From NCBI GenBank assembly GCA_031259605.1, contig JAIRLE010000185.1, positions 1-35,771 of the forward strand: a DNA stretch of 35,771 nucleotides, written 5' to 3'. Shown here in pieces: positions 25,585 to 35,549 of this stretch. The position numbers were made by a program, and so were the translations under genes. Below the pieces are notes generated by a model. It saw only the letters and a list, made by a program, of their open reading frames with translations, did not search any database and was not told the DNA's origin. This DNA comes from Zoogloeaceae bacterium. Lineage in GTDB: Bacteria; Pseudomonadota; Gammaproteobacteria; Burkholderiales; Rhodocyclaceae. How positions within the stretch are numbered: the first letter of the stretch is position 1; each line of letters opens with the position of its first letter.

Positions 25585-27039
25585 TCAAAACAGACTTTCC
25601 AGTCCGGATTTGCTGGCGGCGAACAGGGCGCTTTCGCCGAAATCCTGTTGCAGGTACTTCTCCATGGCCGGATACAGGCGGATGGCCTCATCCAGCACCG
25701 GGTCGGAACCCGCCACATAAGCGCCGACGGCAATCAGATCGCGGGCGCGCTGGTAACGGGAAAACAGGAGCCTGAAATGACGCGCCAGGTTCAGATGTTC
25801 CGGCGTAATCAGATTGACCATCGCCCGGCTGATCGACTGTTCGACATCAATGGCCGGATAATGTCCGGCGTCGCCCAGGGCGCGGGTCAGCACGATATGA
25901 CCGTCGAGGATGGCGCGCGCCGCGTCGGCAATCGGATCCTGCTGGTCGTCGCCTTCCGCCAGCACCGTATAGAATGCCGTGATCGAGCCGCCGCCTTGCG
26001 CGCCGTTGCCCGCGCGTTCCACCAGTTGCGGCATGCGCGCGAATACCGAAGGCGGATAACCGCGCGTGGCGGGCGGCTCGCCGATCGCCAGCGCAATCTC
26101 CCGTTGCGCCATGGCGAAACGGGTGAGCGAATCCATGATCAACAACACATGCCTGCCCTGATCACGAAAATATTCAGCCAGCGTGGTGGCGTAAGCCGCG
26201 CCTTGCAGGCGCATCAGGGGGCCGGTATCGGCGGGCGCGGCAACCACCACGGCGCGCGCCATGCCGGGTTCGCCGAGTATCTGGTCGATGAATTCCTTCA
26301 CCTCGCGCCCGCGCTCGCCAATCAGCCCGACCACGATGACCTCCGCCGTGGTGTAGCGCGCCATCATCCCCAGCAGCATGGATTTGCCGATGCCGGAACC
26401 GGCGAACAAGCCCATGCGCTGTCCGCGTCCGATGGTCAACAGGCCATTGATGGCGCGCACGCCCACATCCAGCACATGCTCGATTGGCGCGCGCCCCATC
26501 GGATTGTAGGGACGGCTTTGCAGGGATCGCTGCGCCTCCGGGTACAACGCGCCCCGGTTATCCAGCGGACGCCCGACGCCGTCCAGCACCCGCCCCAGCA
26601 AGGATTCGCCCACCGGAACCTGGCGGGCGCGATCGCTGGCGCGGCGGCGCTTCTGAGGAACGCCCACGCGCGGATGCGCCAGCGGCGGCTCCACCAGCAT
26701 GACGCGCGCCCCGGGAGACAATCCATAAACGTCGTCCGAAGGCATGAGAAACAGTTTTTCACCCGCGAATCCCACCACTTCGGCTTCCACTGGCGCGCCC
26801 TGATTGGGTTGAATCCTGCATGTGCTGCCCAGCGGCAGCTTCAGCCCGGAGGCTTCCACCACCAGCCCGTTGATGCGCGTCAGGTGGCCGCTGGCCAGGA
26901 AGGGTTCGGCATGACGCGCGGCCTCTCCCGCCTGCGCCGCCAGGGAACGCCAGCGTTGCAGACGGGCATGGGCGATGGATTCGACGATTTCGGCCTTCGG
27001 GTCTTCCGCTTTGCCTGCCGCGTCCGGCACCGTGTTCAT
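25585..27039 (-). CDS. fliI: Flagellum-specific ATP synthase FliI
   Basis: [86 protein letters not shown]. Confidence 0.96.
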   Translation of the reverse strand: MNTVPDAAGKAEDPKAEIVESIAHARLQRWRSLAAQAGEAARHAEPFLASGHLTRINGLVVEASGLKLPLGSTCRIQPNQGAPVEAEVVGFAGEKLFLMPSDDVYGLSPGARVMLVEPPLAHPRVGVPQKRRRASDRARQVPVGESLLGRVLDGVGRPLDNRGALYPEAQRSLQSRPYNPMGRAPIEHVLDVGVRAINGLLTIGRGQRMGLFAGSGIGKSMLLGMMARYTTAEVIVVGLIGERGREVKEFIDQILGEPGMARAVVVAAPADTGPLMRLQGAAYATTLAEYFRDQGRHVLLIMDSLTRFAMAQREIALAIGEPPATRGYPPSVFARMPQLVERAGNGAQGGGSITAFYTVLAEGDDQQDPIADAARAILDGHIVLTRALGDAGHYPAIDVEQSISRAMVNLITPEHLNLARHFRLLFSRYQRARDLIAVGAYVAGSDPVLDEAIRLYPAMEKYLQQDFGESALFAASKSGLESLF

Positions 27040-27776
27040 GGCTGTCGCGCCAGCCATTCCGGCGTCACGCCGATGGCTTCCAGTACCCGCCGCCAGCGGG
27101 TTTCCAGAGTGGCGTCGATCTCGCTGTTGTCGGCGCGCAGACGACAGCCGCCAGGAGCAAGCTCCGGGTCTTCCTGGATGATCCAGCCGGACTGGGCAAA
27201 TTGACCCTCCAGATGTTCGCGCGCCAGGGCGGCCTCCGTCGGCGCGACCAGCAGTGTGACCGGCCCGTGCCGTAACGGCAAGGCGGCAAGCGCCTCGCGG
27301 ATAATGGGCAACAGGATTTCGGGATGGACGCGGATGACGCCGCGCGTGATTTGTCCGGCAACTTCCAGCGCGCAGGCCAGCACGGCTTCGGCCATCTCCT
27401 GATCCAGCGCCTGCGCCGCTTCCTCCACGCCCCGGCACAGGCTTTGCAGATTCCCGGCATAGACCTGCGCGGCCGCCAGTCCGCTTTGCCGCCCCTCTTC
27501 ACCGCCCGCCTGGAGTCCCTCGGCATAACCCGCCTGGTAGCCGCTCTGCCGGGCATCTTCGTGCATGCGCTCGATGTCTTCGGCGGTAGGCAGACTGAAG
27601 GCGACGCCGGATTGAACACGCACCGCCGCCGCTTCGCCTTCCGCCGCCCCTTCGGTTTTCGCCGTCGGCGCGGCCTGGGCGGCGTCCGCCGTTTCCGGGA
27701 CGGCGGGCGCGCCAAAATCGTCCGCCTGCCAGCGGGTATAGGCGGGAAGCGCCTCCTTGGGAATGAAATCCGCCAC
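27036..27776 (-). CDS. fliH: Flagellar assembly protein FliH
   Basis: Between fliG and fliI with an ATGA overlap to fli[22 protein letters not shown] glycine repeats and FliH-like C-terminus. Confidence 0.9.
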   Translation of the reverse strand: MADFIPKEALPAYTRWQADDFGAPAVPETADAAQAAPTAKTEGAAEGEAAAVRVQSGVAFSLPTAEDIERMHEDARQSGYQAGYAEGLQAGGEEGRQSGLAAAQVYAGNLQSLCRGVEEAAQALDQEMAEAVLACALEVAGQITRGVIRVHPEILLPIIREALAALPLRHGPVTLLVAPTEAALAREHLEGQFAQSGWIIQEDPELAPGGCRLRADNSEIDATLETRWRRVLEAIGVTPEWLARQP

Positions 27777-27789
27777 GCGCCGGTCTCCG

Positions 27790-28785
27790 TCAGATCATCT
27801 GCTCGCCGCCCGCGCCGCCCAGGACGATCTGTCCTTCATCGGCCAGCCGACGCACCACTTTGAGGATTTCCTTCTGCTCGGCTTCCACTTCGGAAAGCCG
27901 CACCGGCCCCTTGGATTCCAGGTCTTCGCGCAACATTTCGGCGGCGCGTTGCGACATGTTCTTGAAGATTTTTTCCCGCAATTCCTCGGATGCGCCCTTC
28001 AAGGCCATTACCAGCGCATCCGACTGGATTTCCCGCAACAGCATCTGCACGGAACGATCATCGAGATCCAGCAGGTTTTCAAAGACGAACATTTCATCCA
28101 GAATGCGCTGCGCCAGATCCGGGTCGTATTCCTTGATGGCTTCGATGACCGAGTTTTCTTCCGCTGTGCCGCTGAAATTCAGGATTTCCGCCACGGTGCG
28201 CACCCCGCCCATCGCGGTCTTCTTGATATTGGCGGAACCGGAAAGAAGTTGCAGCATGACCTCGTTCAACTCCTTCAGGGCTTGCGGCTGTATGCCTTCC
28301 AGCGTGGCGATGCGCAGCACCACGTCATTCCTCAGTCGCTCGGAGAACAGGCCGAGAATTTCACTGGCATGATCGTGTTCCAGATGTACGAGGATGGTGG
28401 CGATAATCTGCGGATGCTCGTTCTTGATGAGGTCGGCCACGGTGCTGGCGTCCATCCACTTCAGTCCCTCGATGCCGCTGGTCTCGCCGCCGTGCAGGAT
28501 GCGGGAAATGAGGTTGGCGGCCTTGTCGTCGCCCAGCGCCTTGTTGAGCACGGTGCGAATGTAGGCGTCGGTATCCACATGCAGGGCGGCCTGTTCCGCC
28601 GTGGTGGTGAGGAATTCATCCAGCACGGTTTCCACCTTGGCGCGCGGCACGGTTTTCAGGCTGGCCATGGCGTGCCCCAGCTTTTGCACTTCGCGCGGCC
28701 CCAGGAGCTTCAGTACTTCGGCGGCATGATTCTCTCCCAGCGTCACCAGCAGGATGGCGCTTTTTTCCAGACCTTCATCCGCCAT
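27790..28785 (-). CDS. fliG: Flagellar motor switch protein FliG
   Basis: KSAILLVTLGENHAAEVLKLLGPREVQKLGHAMA; EHPQIIATILVHLEHDHASEIL; FVFENLLDLDDRSVQMLLREI. Confidence 0.97.
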   Translation of the reverse strand: MADEGLEKSAILLVTLGENHAAEVLKLLGPREVQKLGHAMASLKTVPRAKVETVLDEFLTTTAEQAALHVDTDAYIRTVLNKALGDDKAANLISRILHGGETSGIEGLKWMDASTVADLIKNEHPQIIATILVHLEHDHASEILGLFSERLRNDVVLRIATLEGIQPQALKELNEVMLQLLSGSANIKKTAMGGVRTVAEILNFSGTAEENSVIEAIKEYDPDLAQRILDEMFVFENLLDLDDRSVQMLLREIQSDALVMALKGASEELREKIFKNMSQRAAEMLREDLESKGPVRLSEVEAEQKEILKVVRRLADEGQIVLGGAGGEQMI

Positions 28786-28827
28786 GTCCGTTCTCCTGAA
28801 AAAACCTGTTCACTGATCGGGCACCGT

Positions 28828-30627
28828 TCAATTCAGACCCATCCAGTCCTTGATCATGTTGGCGACCACTTTCGGATCGCCTTGGGCAAGTTCCTTGGCC
28901 TTGCCGATTTTTCCGGCAAAGCTGTTGAGTTCTTCCGACACGCCTTCTCCGCCATCTACCCGGAAACCGCCGGTGCCGCCCACGCCTTCGCCCGCGCCGC
29001 CGCCCACGCCTTCCTTGTCATGCGGAGGGCGCATGGCGCGCAATACCGGACGCAGCATGACGAAGTAAATGGCAAACAGGATGCCCGCGATGACCACATA
29101 CTTCAGAATATCCAGGCCGCGCGCGACGGTCTCCGGGTCTTTCCACAAGGGGATGCCCGCATCTTCCGCCCGCGCGTCCGCCGTGAAGGAGACGTTGGCA
29201 ATCGACAAGGAATCGCCGCGCGCTTCGTTGTAGCCCATCGCCTCGCGCGCCAGGCTGCGGATTTTCTCGATTTCTTCCTCCGGCAGCGGCCCCGGCGTTT
29301 CCACGCCGCTCCTGTTCTTGACCATACGGTAATTGACCACCACCGCCGCCGTCAAACGCCGTACCGTGCCCGCCGATTGGCGCGTATAGCGGATGGTCTT
29401 GTCCACCTCGTAATTGGTGGTCACACCCTTTTGCGCCGCCAGCGGCGGCGATACAGGATCCAGCGGCGCGTACACGCCCGCCGCGTCGACCTGCCCGCGG
29501 TTGGGATCGCGCGGATTGGCCGTTCGCGGCGCAACCGCAGGCCCGCCCGCTTCGCCTGCGGGCGGCGTCACCGCCGGTTGGGAAAGCGGCGCGGTGGCGG
29601 GTACGGGCGCCTGATTGGTGAGCGCGCCGGGAATCCCGCCCGGCGGCGGCTGATTGAGATTGGCGGATTCCGACACCTGTTCGCTGCGAATGCTGGCGAC
29701 TTCACGATTGGCGTTGGGGCCAAAGGTTTCCGCAGTCTGCTCGACATGCGAAAAATCCAGATCGGCGGCAACCTGGGCGCGATAATTGCCCTCGCCCAAC
29801 ACCGGCGTGAGAATGTTCTGGATACGCTCGATGATGCTGTTTTCCACGTCGCGCACATATTTGAGCTGATTGGAATCCAGTCCGGCCTCGGTGAGCCTGT
29901 CCTTGATCTGCGAGAGCAGGTTGCCGTTCTGGTCGACGATATTGACGTTGGAAAGCGGAAGCTGCGGCACGCTGGAAGCGATCAGATGGCCGATGCCCGC
30001 CACTTGCGCCGCATCCAGCGATCTGCCGGGAAAGAGATGCAACAGCACGGAAGCCGTGGGCTTTTGCTCTTCACGCACGAAGACGCTGGGTTTGGGAATG
30101 GCGAGGTGCACCCGCGCCGACTGCACGGCGGAGATGGATTCTATGGTGCGCTCCAGTTCGCCCTGCAAGGCGCGCTGGTAATTGACCTGCTCGATGAACT
30201 GGCTGGCACCGAATTTCTGGTTCTCCATCAACTCAAAGCCAATCGAGCCGCCGCGCGGCAACCCCTGGCTCGCCAGCCGCAAACGCACGTCATGCACTTG
30301 CGCGGCAGGCACCAGAATCGCCGTGCCGTTTTCGGAATAACGATAAAGCACATTCGCCTGATCCAGCGCGGCAATGATCGCGCCGCCATCCTTTTCGGAA
30401 AGATTGGCGAACAATACCCGGTAGTCCGGCTGCCGCGCCCACAGATACGTGCCCGCCAATATGGCGACGATGGCGGCGACGGCAACCGCCAGCATGAGTT
30501 TCTGCTGGCTGTTCAGGCGGTCGAGGGATTCGCGCAAACGCGCGAGTGTGTTTGCATTGCCGGGAGGGCTGACTGCGGTGCTGGCCGCTTCCGTCGCGTC
30601 TGCCGTGATTTCTGGATTTGCCGCCAT
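28828..30627 (-). CDS. fliF: Flagellar M-ring protein FliF
   Basis: YRVLFANLSEKDGGAIIAALDQ; GFELMENQKFGASQFIEQVNYQRALQGELERTIESISAVQSARVHLAIPKPSVFVREEQKPTASVLL. Confidence 0.97.
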   Translation of the reverse strand: MAANPEITADATEAASTAVSPPGNANTLARLRESLDRLNSQQKLMLAVAVAAIVAILAGTYLWARQPDYRVLFANLSEKDGGAIIAALDQANVLYRYSENGTAILVPAAQVHDVRLRLASQGLPRGGSIGFELMENQKFGASQFIEQVNYQRALQGELERTIESISAVQSARVHLAIPKPSVFVREEQKPTASVLLHLFPGRSLDAAQVAGIGHLIASSVPQLPLSNVNIVDQNGNLLSQIKDRLTEAGLDSNQLKYVRDVENSIIERIQNILTPVLGEGNYRAQVAADLDFSHVEQTAETFGPNANREVASIRSEQVSESANLNQPPPGGIPGALTNQAPVPATAPLSQPAVTPPAGEAGGPAVAPRTANPRDPNRGQVDAAGVYAPLDPVSPPLAAQKGVTTNYEVDKTIRYTRQSAGTVRRLTAAVVVNYRMVKNRSGVETPGPLPEEEIEKIRSLAREAMGYNEARGDSLSIANVSFTADARAEDAGIPLWKDPETVARGLDILKYVVIAGILFAIYFVMLRPVLRAMRPPHDKEGVGGGAGEGVGGTGGFRVDGGEGVSEELNSFAGKIGKAKELAQGDPKVVANMIKDWMGLN

Positions 30628-30790
30628 GAAGGTTACAAGCCGTCAATATGCCGTTGCAAGATTGAGTGGACAGGCAAAGCCTGCAAAACAAACGCCTCAC
30701 CGCAAAATTCCGCAGTCTAGGCGCAAAAACAATGTTTATTCTACTATTATCTAGTCTTGCCGCCCCAGTAATTTGCAGCGCAATTTTTTC

Positions 30791-32020
30791 ATGACGCCGA
30801 CCTTCACGCCCCTCCCCGACGTTCGCACGGACGCCGCCGCAACGCCGCCCGCCGAGGCAAAAGCGCAGACACTGGAATTGCAGCGGGCGTTCACCCTGTT
30901 CAACCAGGTTTCCGCCGAACTTACGCAAGCTTATGCCGCACTGCAACAGCAAGTGACTTCGCTTACCGGGGAACTCGCCGTCGCCAACGGCGAATTACGC
31001 CGCCAGTATCAGGAGAAAGAGGCGCTTTCCGAACGTTTGCGCCTGTTGCTCGACGCCTTGCCCGCCGGCGTGGTGGCGTTGAATGGCGCGGCGCGCATCA
31101 CTGAAGCCAATCCTGTTGCCCGTGACATGCTGGGCGCGAATATCGAAGGCCGCCACTGGGGTGAAGTCGCGCGCGAACTGCTCGAACCCAGCCTGACGCT
31201 GGGCGAATGGCAACTGGGAGACAAGCGCCTGAACCTCGCGGAAAGCCCGCTGGACTCTTCCGGCGGCAAATTGCTGCTGCTGCATGACATTTCCGTCGCG
31301 CACCAGATGAAGACCGAACTCGAACGCAATCAGCGTCTGGCGGCAATGGGCGAACTTGCCGCTTCACTGGCGCATCAACTGCGCACACCGCTGGCGACGG
31401 CGCTGCTTTACGCGGGCAACCTGGGGCAGGCCGAACTCTCCGACGCGGCGCGTCGCCGCTTTGCCGACAAGGTCGCCGCGCAACTCAAACGTCTGGAACG
31501 GCTGATCCAGGATGTGCTGCTCTTTGCGCGCGGCGAAAGCATAGGCCGGGACGTGATTTCCGTCGCCGATCTGTTCCTTGAAGCGGGGCAGGCGCTGGAA
31601 CCACTCCTGAAAGCGCGGGAAGTGCGGCTGGAAACACGGTCGCCCGCGTCGGACGTTCGCATCGTCGGCGGCAGAAAGGCGCTATCCGGCGCGCTGGTGA
31701 GCCTTCTGGAAAACGCCTTGCAGGTCAGCGCGCCCGGAAAGGCCATCCGGCTTTGCGCCGATTACGGCAACGATGAAATCCGCCTGTCGGTTGCGGACGA
31801 AGGTCCCGGCATCCCGAAAGATTTGCAGACGCGCATCTTCGAGCCTTTCTTCACCACCACGCCGCAGGGTACCGGACTGGGACTGCCGATCGCGCTGGGC
31901 GTCGCCCGCGCCCACGGCGGCAGCCTCACCGTCGAATCGACGCCGCCCGGCGGCGCGCGCTTCATCCTCTCGCTGCCGGCACAATCCGCCGGGAAGGAAG
32001 GCGGCAGTTATTCATCGTAA
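30791..32020 (+). CDS. PAS-containing sensor histidine kinase, FleS/FlrB-like
   Basis: LAAMGELAASLAHQLRTPLATALLYAGNL H-box, ALVSLLENALQVS N-box, ADEGPGIP and GTGLGLPIALGVARAHGG G-boxes; divergent from fliF. The TAA stop lies in repeat copy (c). Confidence 0.85.
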   Translation: MTPTFTPLPDVRTDAAATPPAEAKAQTLELQRAFTLFNQVSAELTQAYAALQQQVTSLTGELAVANGELRRQYQEKEALSERLRLLLDALPAGVVALNGAARITEANPVARDMLGANIEGRHWGEVARELLEPSLTLGEWQLGDKRLNLAESPLDSSGGKLLLLHDISVAHQMKTELERNQRLAAMGELAASLAHQLRTPLATALLYAGNLGQAELSDAARRRFADKVAAQLKRLERLIQDVLLFARGESIGRDVISVADLFLEAGQALEPLLKAREVRLETRSPASDVRIVGGRKALSGALVSLLENALQVSAPGKAIRLCADYGNDEIRLSVADEGPGIPKDLQTRIFEPFFTTTPQGTGLGLPIALGVARAHGGSLTVESTPPGGARFILSLPAQSAGKEGGSYSS

Positions 32021-32128
32021 AACCAACTCCGGTTTGAAACCCCGCCCGTAAGAAAGGCGCGAAGGTCGAAACCCTTTCCCAATGACGTTAGACCGGTAGC
32101 CCTGAAGGCTGCCGCTAATTTCTTGCTT
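32011..32128 (-). repeat. Dispersed repeat copy (c), inverted relative to (a) and (b)
   Basis: Reverse complement GCAAGAAATTAGCGGCAGCCTTCAGGGCTACCGGTCTAACGTCATTGGGAAAGGGTTTCGACCTTCGCGCCTTTCTTACGGGCGGGGTTTCAAACCGGAGTTGGTTTTACGATGAA. Confidence 0.87.
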
Positions 32129-32440
32129 TCGTCGTATTCCGCCAGACCTTTTTTCCAGATCGCCGCGAACAGCCCCGCTTTGCCCATTGCTGGAAACGGG
32201 CATGCAGGGCAGACGAACCCGGACACTCGAACTTCTCCCGGGGAAAGGCGTTCCAGACGATTCCCGTTCGCAGCACATGCACGATCCCCGAAAAATACAG
32301 CCGGTCACTGTACTTTGCCTTCCTGCCTCCGCCCGGCTTGCGTTTGCAGCCGTGCCGCGCGTCCTGCCGATTCGCGGGCAACAGCGGCTCGACAGGCGCC
32401 CGGAATTTATCTGGAATTCCCCATGCGCGTGTCCTGACAA
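32129..32440 (-). pseudogene. Truncated, frameshifted IS5-type transposase N-terminal remnant
   Basis: WGIPDKFRAPVEPLLPANRQDARHGCKRKPGGGRKAKYSDRLYFSGIVHVLRTGIVWNAFPREKFECPGSSALHARFQQWAKRG, then in another frame LFAAIWKKGLAEYDES; the homologous sequence stops at repeat copy (c). Confidence 0.75.
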
Positions 32441-32614
32441 TCTGTCGTTCCTCTTTGCCCGTTCCATTCACCTGACATGCACAGCATAGCGGGAAATAGC
32501 TCGTTCGGCTAGAATTGTTTGCGGATAAGTAAAAATGTTCGGTTCCGTTGCCCAGGTTTTGCAAAGGCAAGCGCTAAAATTGTGCCGCCAAATGACGGGG
32601 CCAAACACCCCTGA

Positions 32615-33604
32615 TCAGTACAACAGCAAGTCCGTAAAATCCTTGAAACGCGCGGAATCCCGGCCATCCTGGGTGATATCGTGAAAGATGGCCTCGAGGA
32701 CGCGCTCCGGGTATTTCCGCTTGAATTCGGCGTAGATTTCCGGGTCGCTTTCGCCGGTGTCGCCCACGAGGATGAATTTTCGTTGCGGGTAGGCGGCGAA
32801 CAGACGTTCGATGGCCTGGCGTTTGTGCGCCCTCAGTTTCTTTTGCGTGGAAATGAAATCGTGCGCGTCCGTGGTTTCACGCAAGTGAAAACTGCCGCGC
32901 GGAAAATTTTCCCGTGTGAAGAATTCCTGCAATACCGGATAAAGCTGTATGGGACTGGACGAGACATAATGAAAAGCGTCCGCTTTTTCCCGCAGGCGCG
33001 TCATGATCGTCTCAATACCCGCAACCGCCTTGTACTCATTCAAAAAGGTATTGATCAGCAACGCTTTCTTGTTCATGACATTAGAATCCTTGACGGTATC
33101 GTCAATATCCAGAATCACGGAAACGCCTTGCGGCGCGGCATAAAAGGCAATCCCCTCTTCCACGTTTTCCGGAAATTCGGGCAGATCCACCGCAAAACGG
33201 ATTTCCTTTTGCGGCGCATCCGGTTTCTCCAGGCGAACACGCCGCGCGCTCTTGCCGTCGCTGGTCTTCGGCATGGCATGGACGCTGCCGTCGGCAAAAC
33301 GCACGGCAAAGGCTTTATTGCCCTCGAAATCGACGCGAAACAGCGCGCTTCTTTCGTCAAGCGTCTGCTTTTGCCGCGCCGTGACCTCCTCCATGCCGAT
33401 CTCCGTCAAGACGGACAGTGCGAGCTTCACCAGAGGACGGCTTTCCTTTTCATAGACGTAAGCATGAACCTCGGCTTCGACCAGGCTGTTGCCCGCGTCA
33501 TAGGCAATGCCGGGAATGAAGCGCACGTATTCGTCCGCCTTCAATTCGCTGGCCTGTGCCGGAAGCGCGGTGACCATGATCAACAGTAAAAGAAGCTGGC
33601 GCAT
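32615..33604 (-). CDS. Exported APP1/DUF2183-type phosphatidate phosphatase-like protein
   Basis: N-terminal signal peptide MRQLLLLLIMVTALPAQAS; ILDIDDTVKDSNV (HAD-like DxDDT), FHYVSSSPIQLYP, KFILVGDTGESDPEIY. Confidence 0.78.
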   Translation of the reverse strand: MRQLLLLLIMVTALPAQASELKADEYVRFIPGIAYDAGNSLVEAEVHAYVYEKESRPLVKLALSVLTEIGMEEVTARQKQTLDERSALFRVDFEGNKAFAVRFADGSVHAMPKTSDGKSARRVRLEKPDAPQKEIRFAVDLPEFPENVEEGIAFYAAPQGVSVILDIDDTVKDSNVMNKKALLINTFLNEYKAVAGIETIMTRLREKADAFHYVSSSPIQLYPVLQEFFTRENFPRGSFHLRETTDAHDFISTQKKLRAHKRQAIERLFAAYPQRKFILVGDTGESDPEIYAEFKRKYPERVLEAIFHDITQDGRDSARFKDFTDLLLY

Positions 33605-33611
33605 GGCGGGA

Positions 33612-35000
33612 TCAATTCATCGCCTGGATGCGTTGTCGTGTGCGCTCCCTGCCCATCAGGGCGATCAGGGCATCGACGGGAGGCGTTTGTGTCTGTCCGG
33701 TGAGCAGTACGCGCAGGGGCATGGCGAGCTTGGGCATCCTGATCCGGTGCGTTTCCAGCGTTTCCTTGAGCAACGCGCCAATCGCGGCGACATTCCAGGG
33801 AACATCGGCCAGCTTCCGGGTGAAATCGGCAAGGGCGGGGCGCGCTTCCATGTCCAGATATTGACGCACAAGCTCCGGCGCGGGGCGAACCCCGGCATAC
33901 AGGACCCGTAGCGCTTCCGCCAGCGCCTTCAGGGTGTTGCAGCGGTCGACGTACAGGGCGACGGCTCGCGCCAGATCGGGGCCGTCATCCAGGTTTGCGC
34001 CAAGCGCCACGAGGCGCGGGGCGACTTTCGCGGCAAGCTCGGCCTCCGACAGGGATTTCATGTAGTGCTGATTGAGCCAGAGAAGTTTTTCATTATTGAA
34101 CTGGGCGGCGGAAGGCGTGATGCGCGTGAGGTCGAACCATTGCACGAACTGTTCGCGGCTGAAAACCTCGTCGTCGCCATGCGCCCAACCCAGCCGCGCG
34201 AGATAGTTGATGACGGCATCCGGCAGGAATCCGTCGCCATCGTATTGCAGGACGGAAACCGCGCCATGCCGCTTAGAAAATTTCGTGCCGTCGGGGCCGT
34301 TGATCATGGAAAGATGCGCGTATTGCGGCGGCGTCGCGCCCAGTGCCTTGAGGATGTTGATCTGGCGCGGCGTGTTGTTGACATGGTCGTCACCGCGGAT
34401 GACCTGGGTTATGCCCATGTCCCAGTCATCGACCACCACGCAGAAGTTGTAGGTGGGCGTGCCGTCGGCGCGGGCGATGACGAGATCGTCGAGTTCGCTG
34501 TTGGCGAATTCAATCTGCCCCTTGACCAGATCGTTCCAGGCGGCCACGCCGTCGCGGGGATTCTTGAAACGGATCGCGGGCGCAACGCCGGGCGGCGGAT
34601 CCGGCAAGGTTTTGCCGGGTTCGGGACGCCAAGCCCCGTCGTAGCGGGGCTTTTCGCCGCGCGCGCGCTGTTGTTCGCGCAGGGCGTTCAGTTCTTCGGG
34701 GGACATGTAACAACGATAGGCCGTACCCGCCGCCAGCATTTCCTGAATGACTGCCCGGTAGCGTTCCATGCGCCTGGTCTGGTAAAACGGCCCTTCATCA
34801 TGGTCGAGACCCAGCCAGTCCATGCCGTCCAGGATGGCTTTGACCGCTTCCGGCGTCGAGCGTTCCCGATCGGTATCCTCGATGCGCAGGATGAACTGGC
34901 CGCCGTGATGCCGGGCATATGCCCAGGAGAACAGCGCCGTGCGCGCGCCGCCAATATGCAGATAACCGGTGGGACTGGGAGCGAAACGAGTACGGATCAT
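33612..35000 (-). CDS. gltX: Glutamyl-tRNA synthetase
   Basis: [65 protein letters not shown]-type motif. Confidence 0.97.
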   Translation of the reverse strand: MIRTRFAPSPTGYLHIGGARTALFSWAYARHHGGQFILRIEDTDRERSTPEAVKAILDGMDWLGLDHDEGPFYQTRRMERYRAVIQEMLAAGTAYRCYMSPEELNALREQQRARGEKPRYDGAWRPEPGKTLPDPPPGVAPAIRFKNPRDGVAAWNDLVKGQIEFANSELDDLVIARADGTPTYNFCVVVDDWDMGITQVIRGDDHVNNTPRQINILKALGATPPQYAHLSMINGPDGTKFSKRHGAVSVLQYDGDGFLPDAVINYLARLGWAHGDDEVFSREQFVQWFDLTRITPSAAQFNNEKLLWLNQHYMKSLSEAELAAKVAPRLVALGANLDDGPDLARAVALYVDRCNTLKALAEALRVLYAGVRPAPELVRQYLDMEARPALADFTRKLADVPWNVAAIGALLKETLETHRIRMPKLAMPLRVLLTGQTQTPPVDALIALMGRERTRQRIQAMN

Positions 35001-35476
35001 GGCAAGCCTTGCGCAACAAGGAAAAGGCCGAACGCCTTGTATTGAATGAATTTCCGGCCTTTATCGGACTGCATAGGGCTGGTGATTGGTGGGTGGTACT
35101 GGATTCGAACCAGTGACCCCTGCCGTGTGAAGGCGGGGTTTACTTGGGCGTTGTCCTTCGCTTCCGTGCCGTTTGTCATAAGGCTGGCGGTTACGGCCAG
35201 CGCCAGAATGCTGGCCGCTTTCGCGTGTTCCACGAAAGGGAGCCAAAAAGCGCGTTTTTCGGGCTTTTTCTCCGTCGCCAGTTCAGAGGCGGCGATAACC
35301 TCCAGCGGGTCGGCGTCAATGATTTTTGCAAGCTTTATGCATGCATCGTTGGGAAGTCCTCTTTTGCCTCTGTTTGCTCCTCTTAGGTCTTCTGCATAAA
35401 GTCCTAAGTGTTCCGCTAAGGCTTTTTGGCTGCCGGTTTTTTCTGTACCTGTGCCTATGTAGTCGCGCAATTTCAT
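34997..35476 (-). CDS. Phage-type HTH regulator (DUF3693-like) whose ORF runs through the tRNA fragment
   Basis: [102 protein letters not shown] then C-terminal hydrophobic segment; AGGAGG RBS at 35482-35487. Confidence 0.72.
   Translation of the reverse strand: MKLRDYIGTGTEKTGSQKALAEHLGLYAEDLRGANRGKRGLPNDACIKLAKIIDADPLEVIAASELATEKKPEKRAFWLPFVEHAKAASILALAVTASLMTNGTEAKDNAQVNPAFTRQGSLVRIQYHPPITSPMQSDKGRKFIQYKAFGLFLVAQGLP
35087..35134 (-). other. tRNA-Val(CAC) 3'-half fragment, candidate attachment site (attL/attR) of an integrated element
   Basis: Minus strand: GCC TTCACAC GGCAG GGGTC ACTGG TTCGAAT CCAGT ACCACCC A CCA gives anticodon loop, anticodon 3' stem, variable loop, T-arm, acceptor 3' strand and CCA. 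The 5' half (D-arm, acceptor 5' strand) is absent upstream. Confidence 0.75.
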
Positions 35477-35496
35477 TTTTTTCCTCCTGCGTGTTG

Positions 35497-35516
35497 ACAG
35501 AGTAAATTTACTCTGT
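35497..35516. promoter_or_regulatory. Perfect 20-bp palindrome ACAGAGTAAATTTACTCTGT, candidate operator 1
   Basis: Self-complementary; overlaps a TTGACA hexamer (35494-35499) in the divergent intergenic region. Confidence 0.7.
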
Positions 35517-35529
35517 TAGCGTCACTATT

Positions 35530-35549
35530 ACAGAGTAATTTTGCTCTGC
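35530..35549. promoter_or_regulatory. Imperfect palindrome ACAGAGTAATTTTGCTCTGC, candidate operator 2
   Basis: Near-copy of operator 1, offset by 33 bp. Confidence 0.6.

Noticed and set aside
30660-30690. Possible sigma-54 promoter (TGGACAGGCAAAGCCTGCAAA) between fliF and the FleS-like gene
   Set aside because: Spacing between GG and GC does not fit the -24/-12 consensus; it is better read as a short inverted repeat CAGGC-AAA-GCCTG.
27757-30720. 987-aa plus-strand ORF
   Set aside because: Antisense shadow ORF over fliG and fliF, which have clear family motifs; high GC leaves long open antisense frames.
35046-35399. Plus-strand ORF with [16 protein letters not shown]
   Set aside because: This peptide is the antisense translation of the tRNA-Val fragment; the ORF lies opposite the HTH gene.
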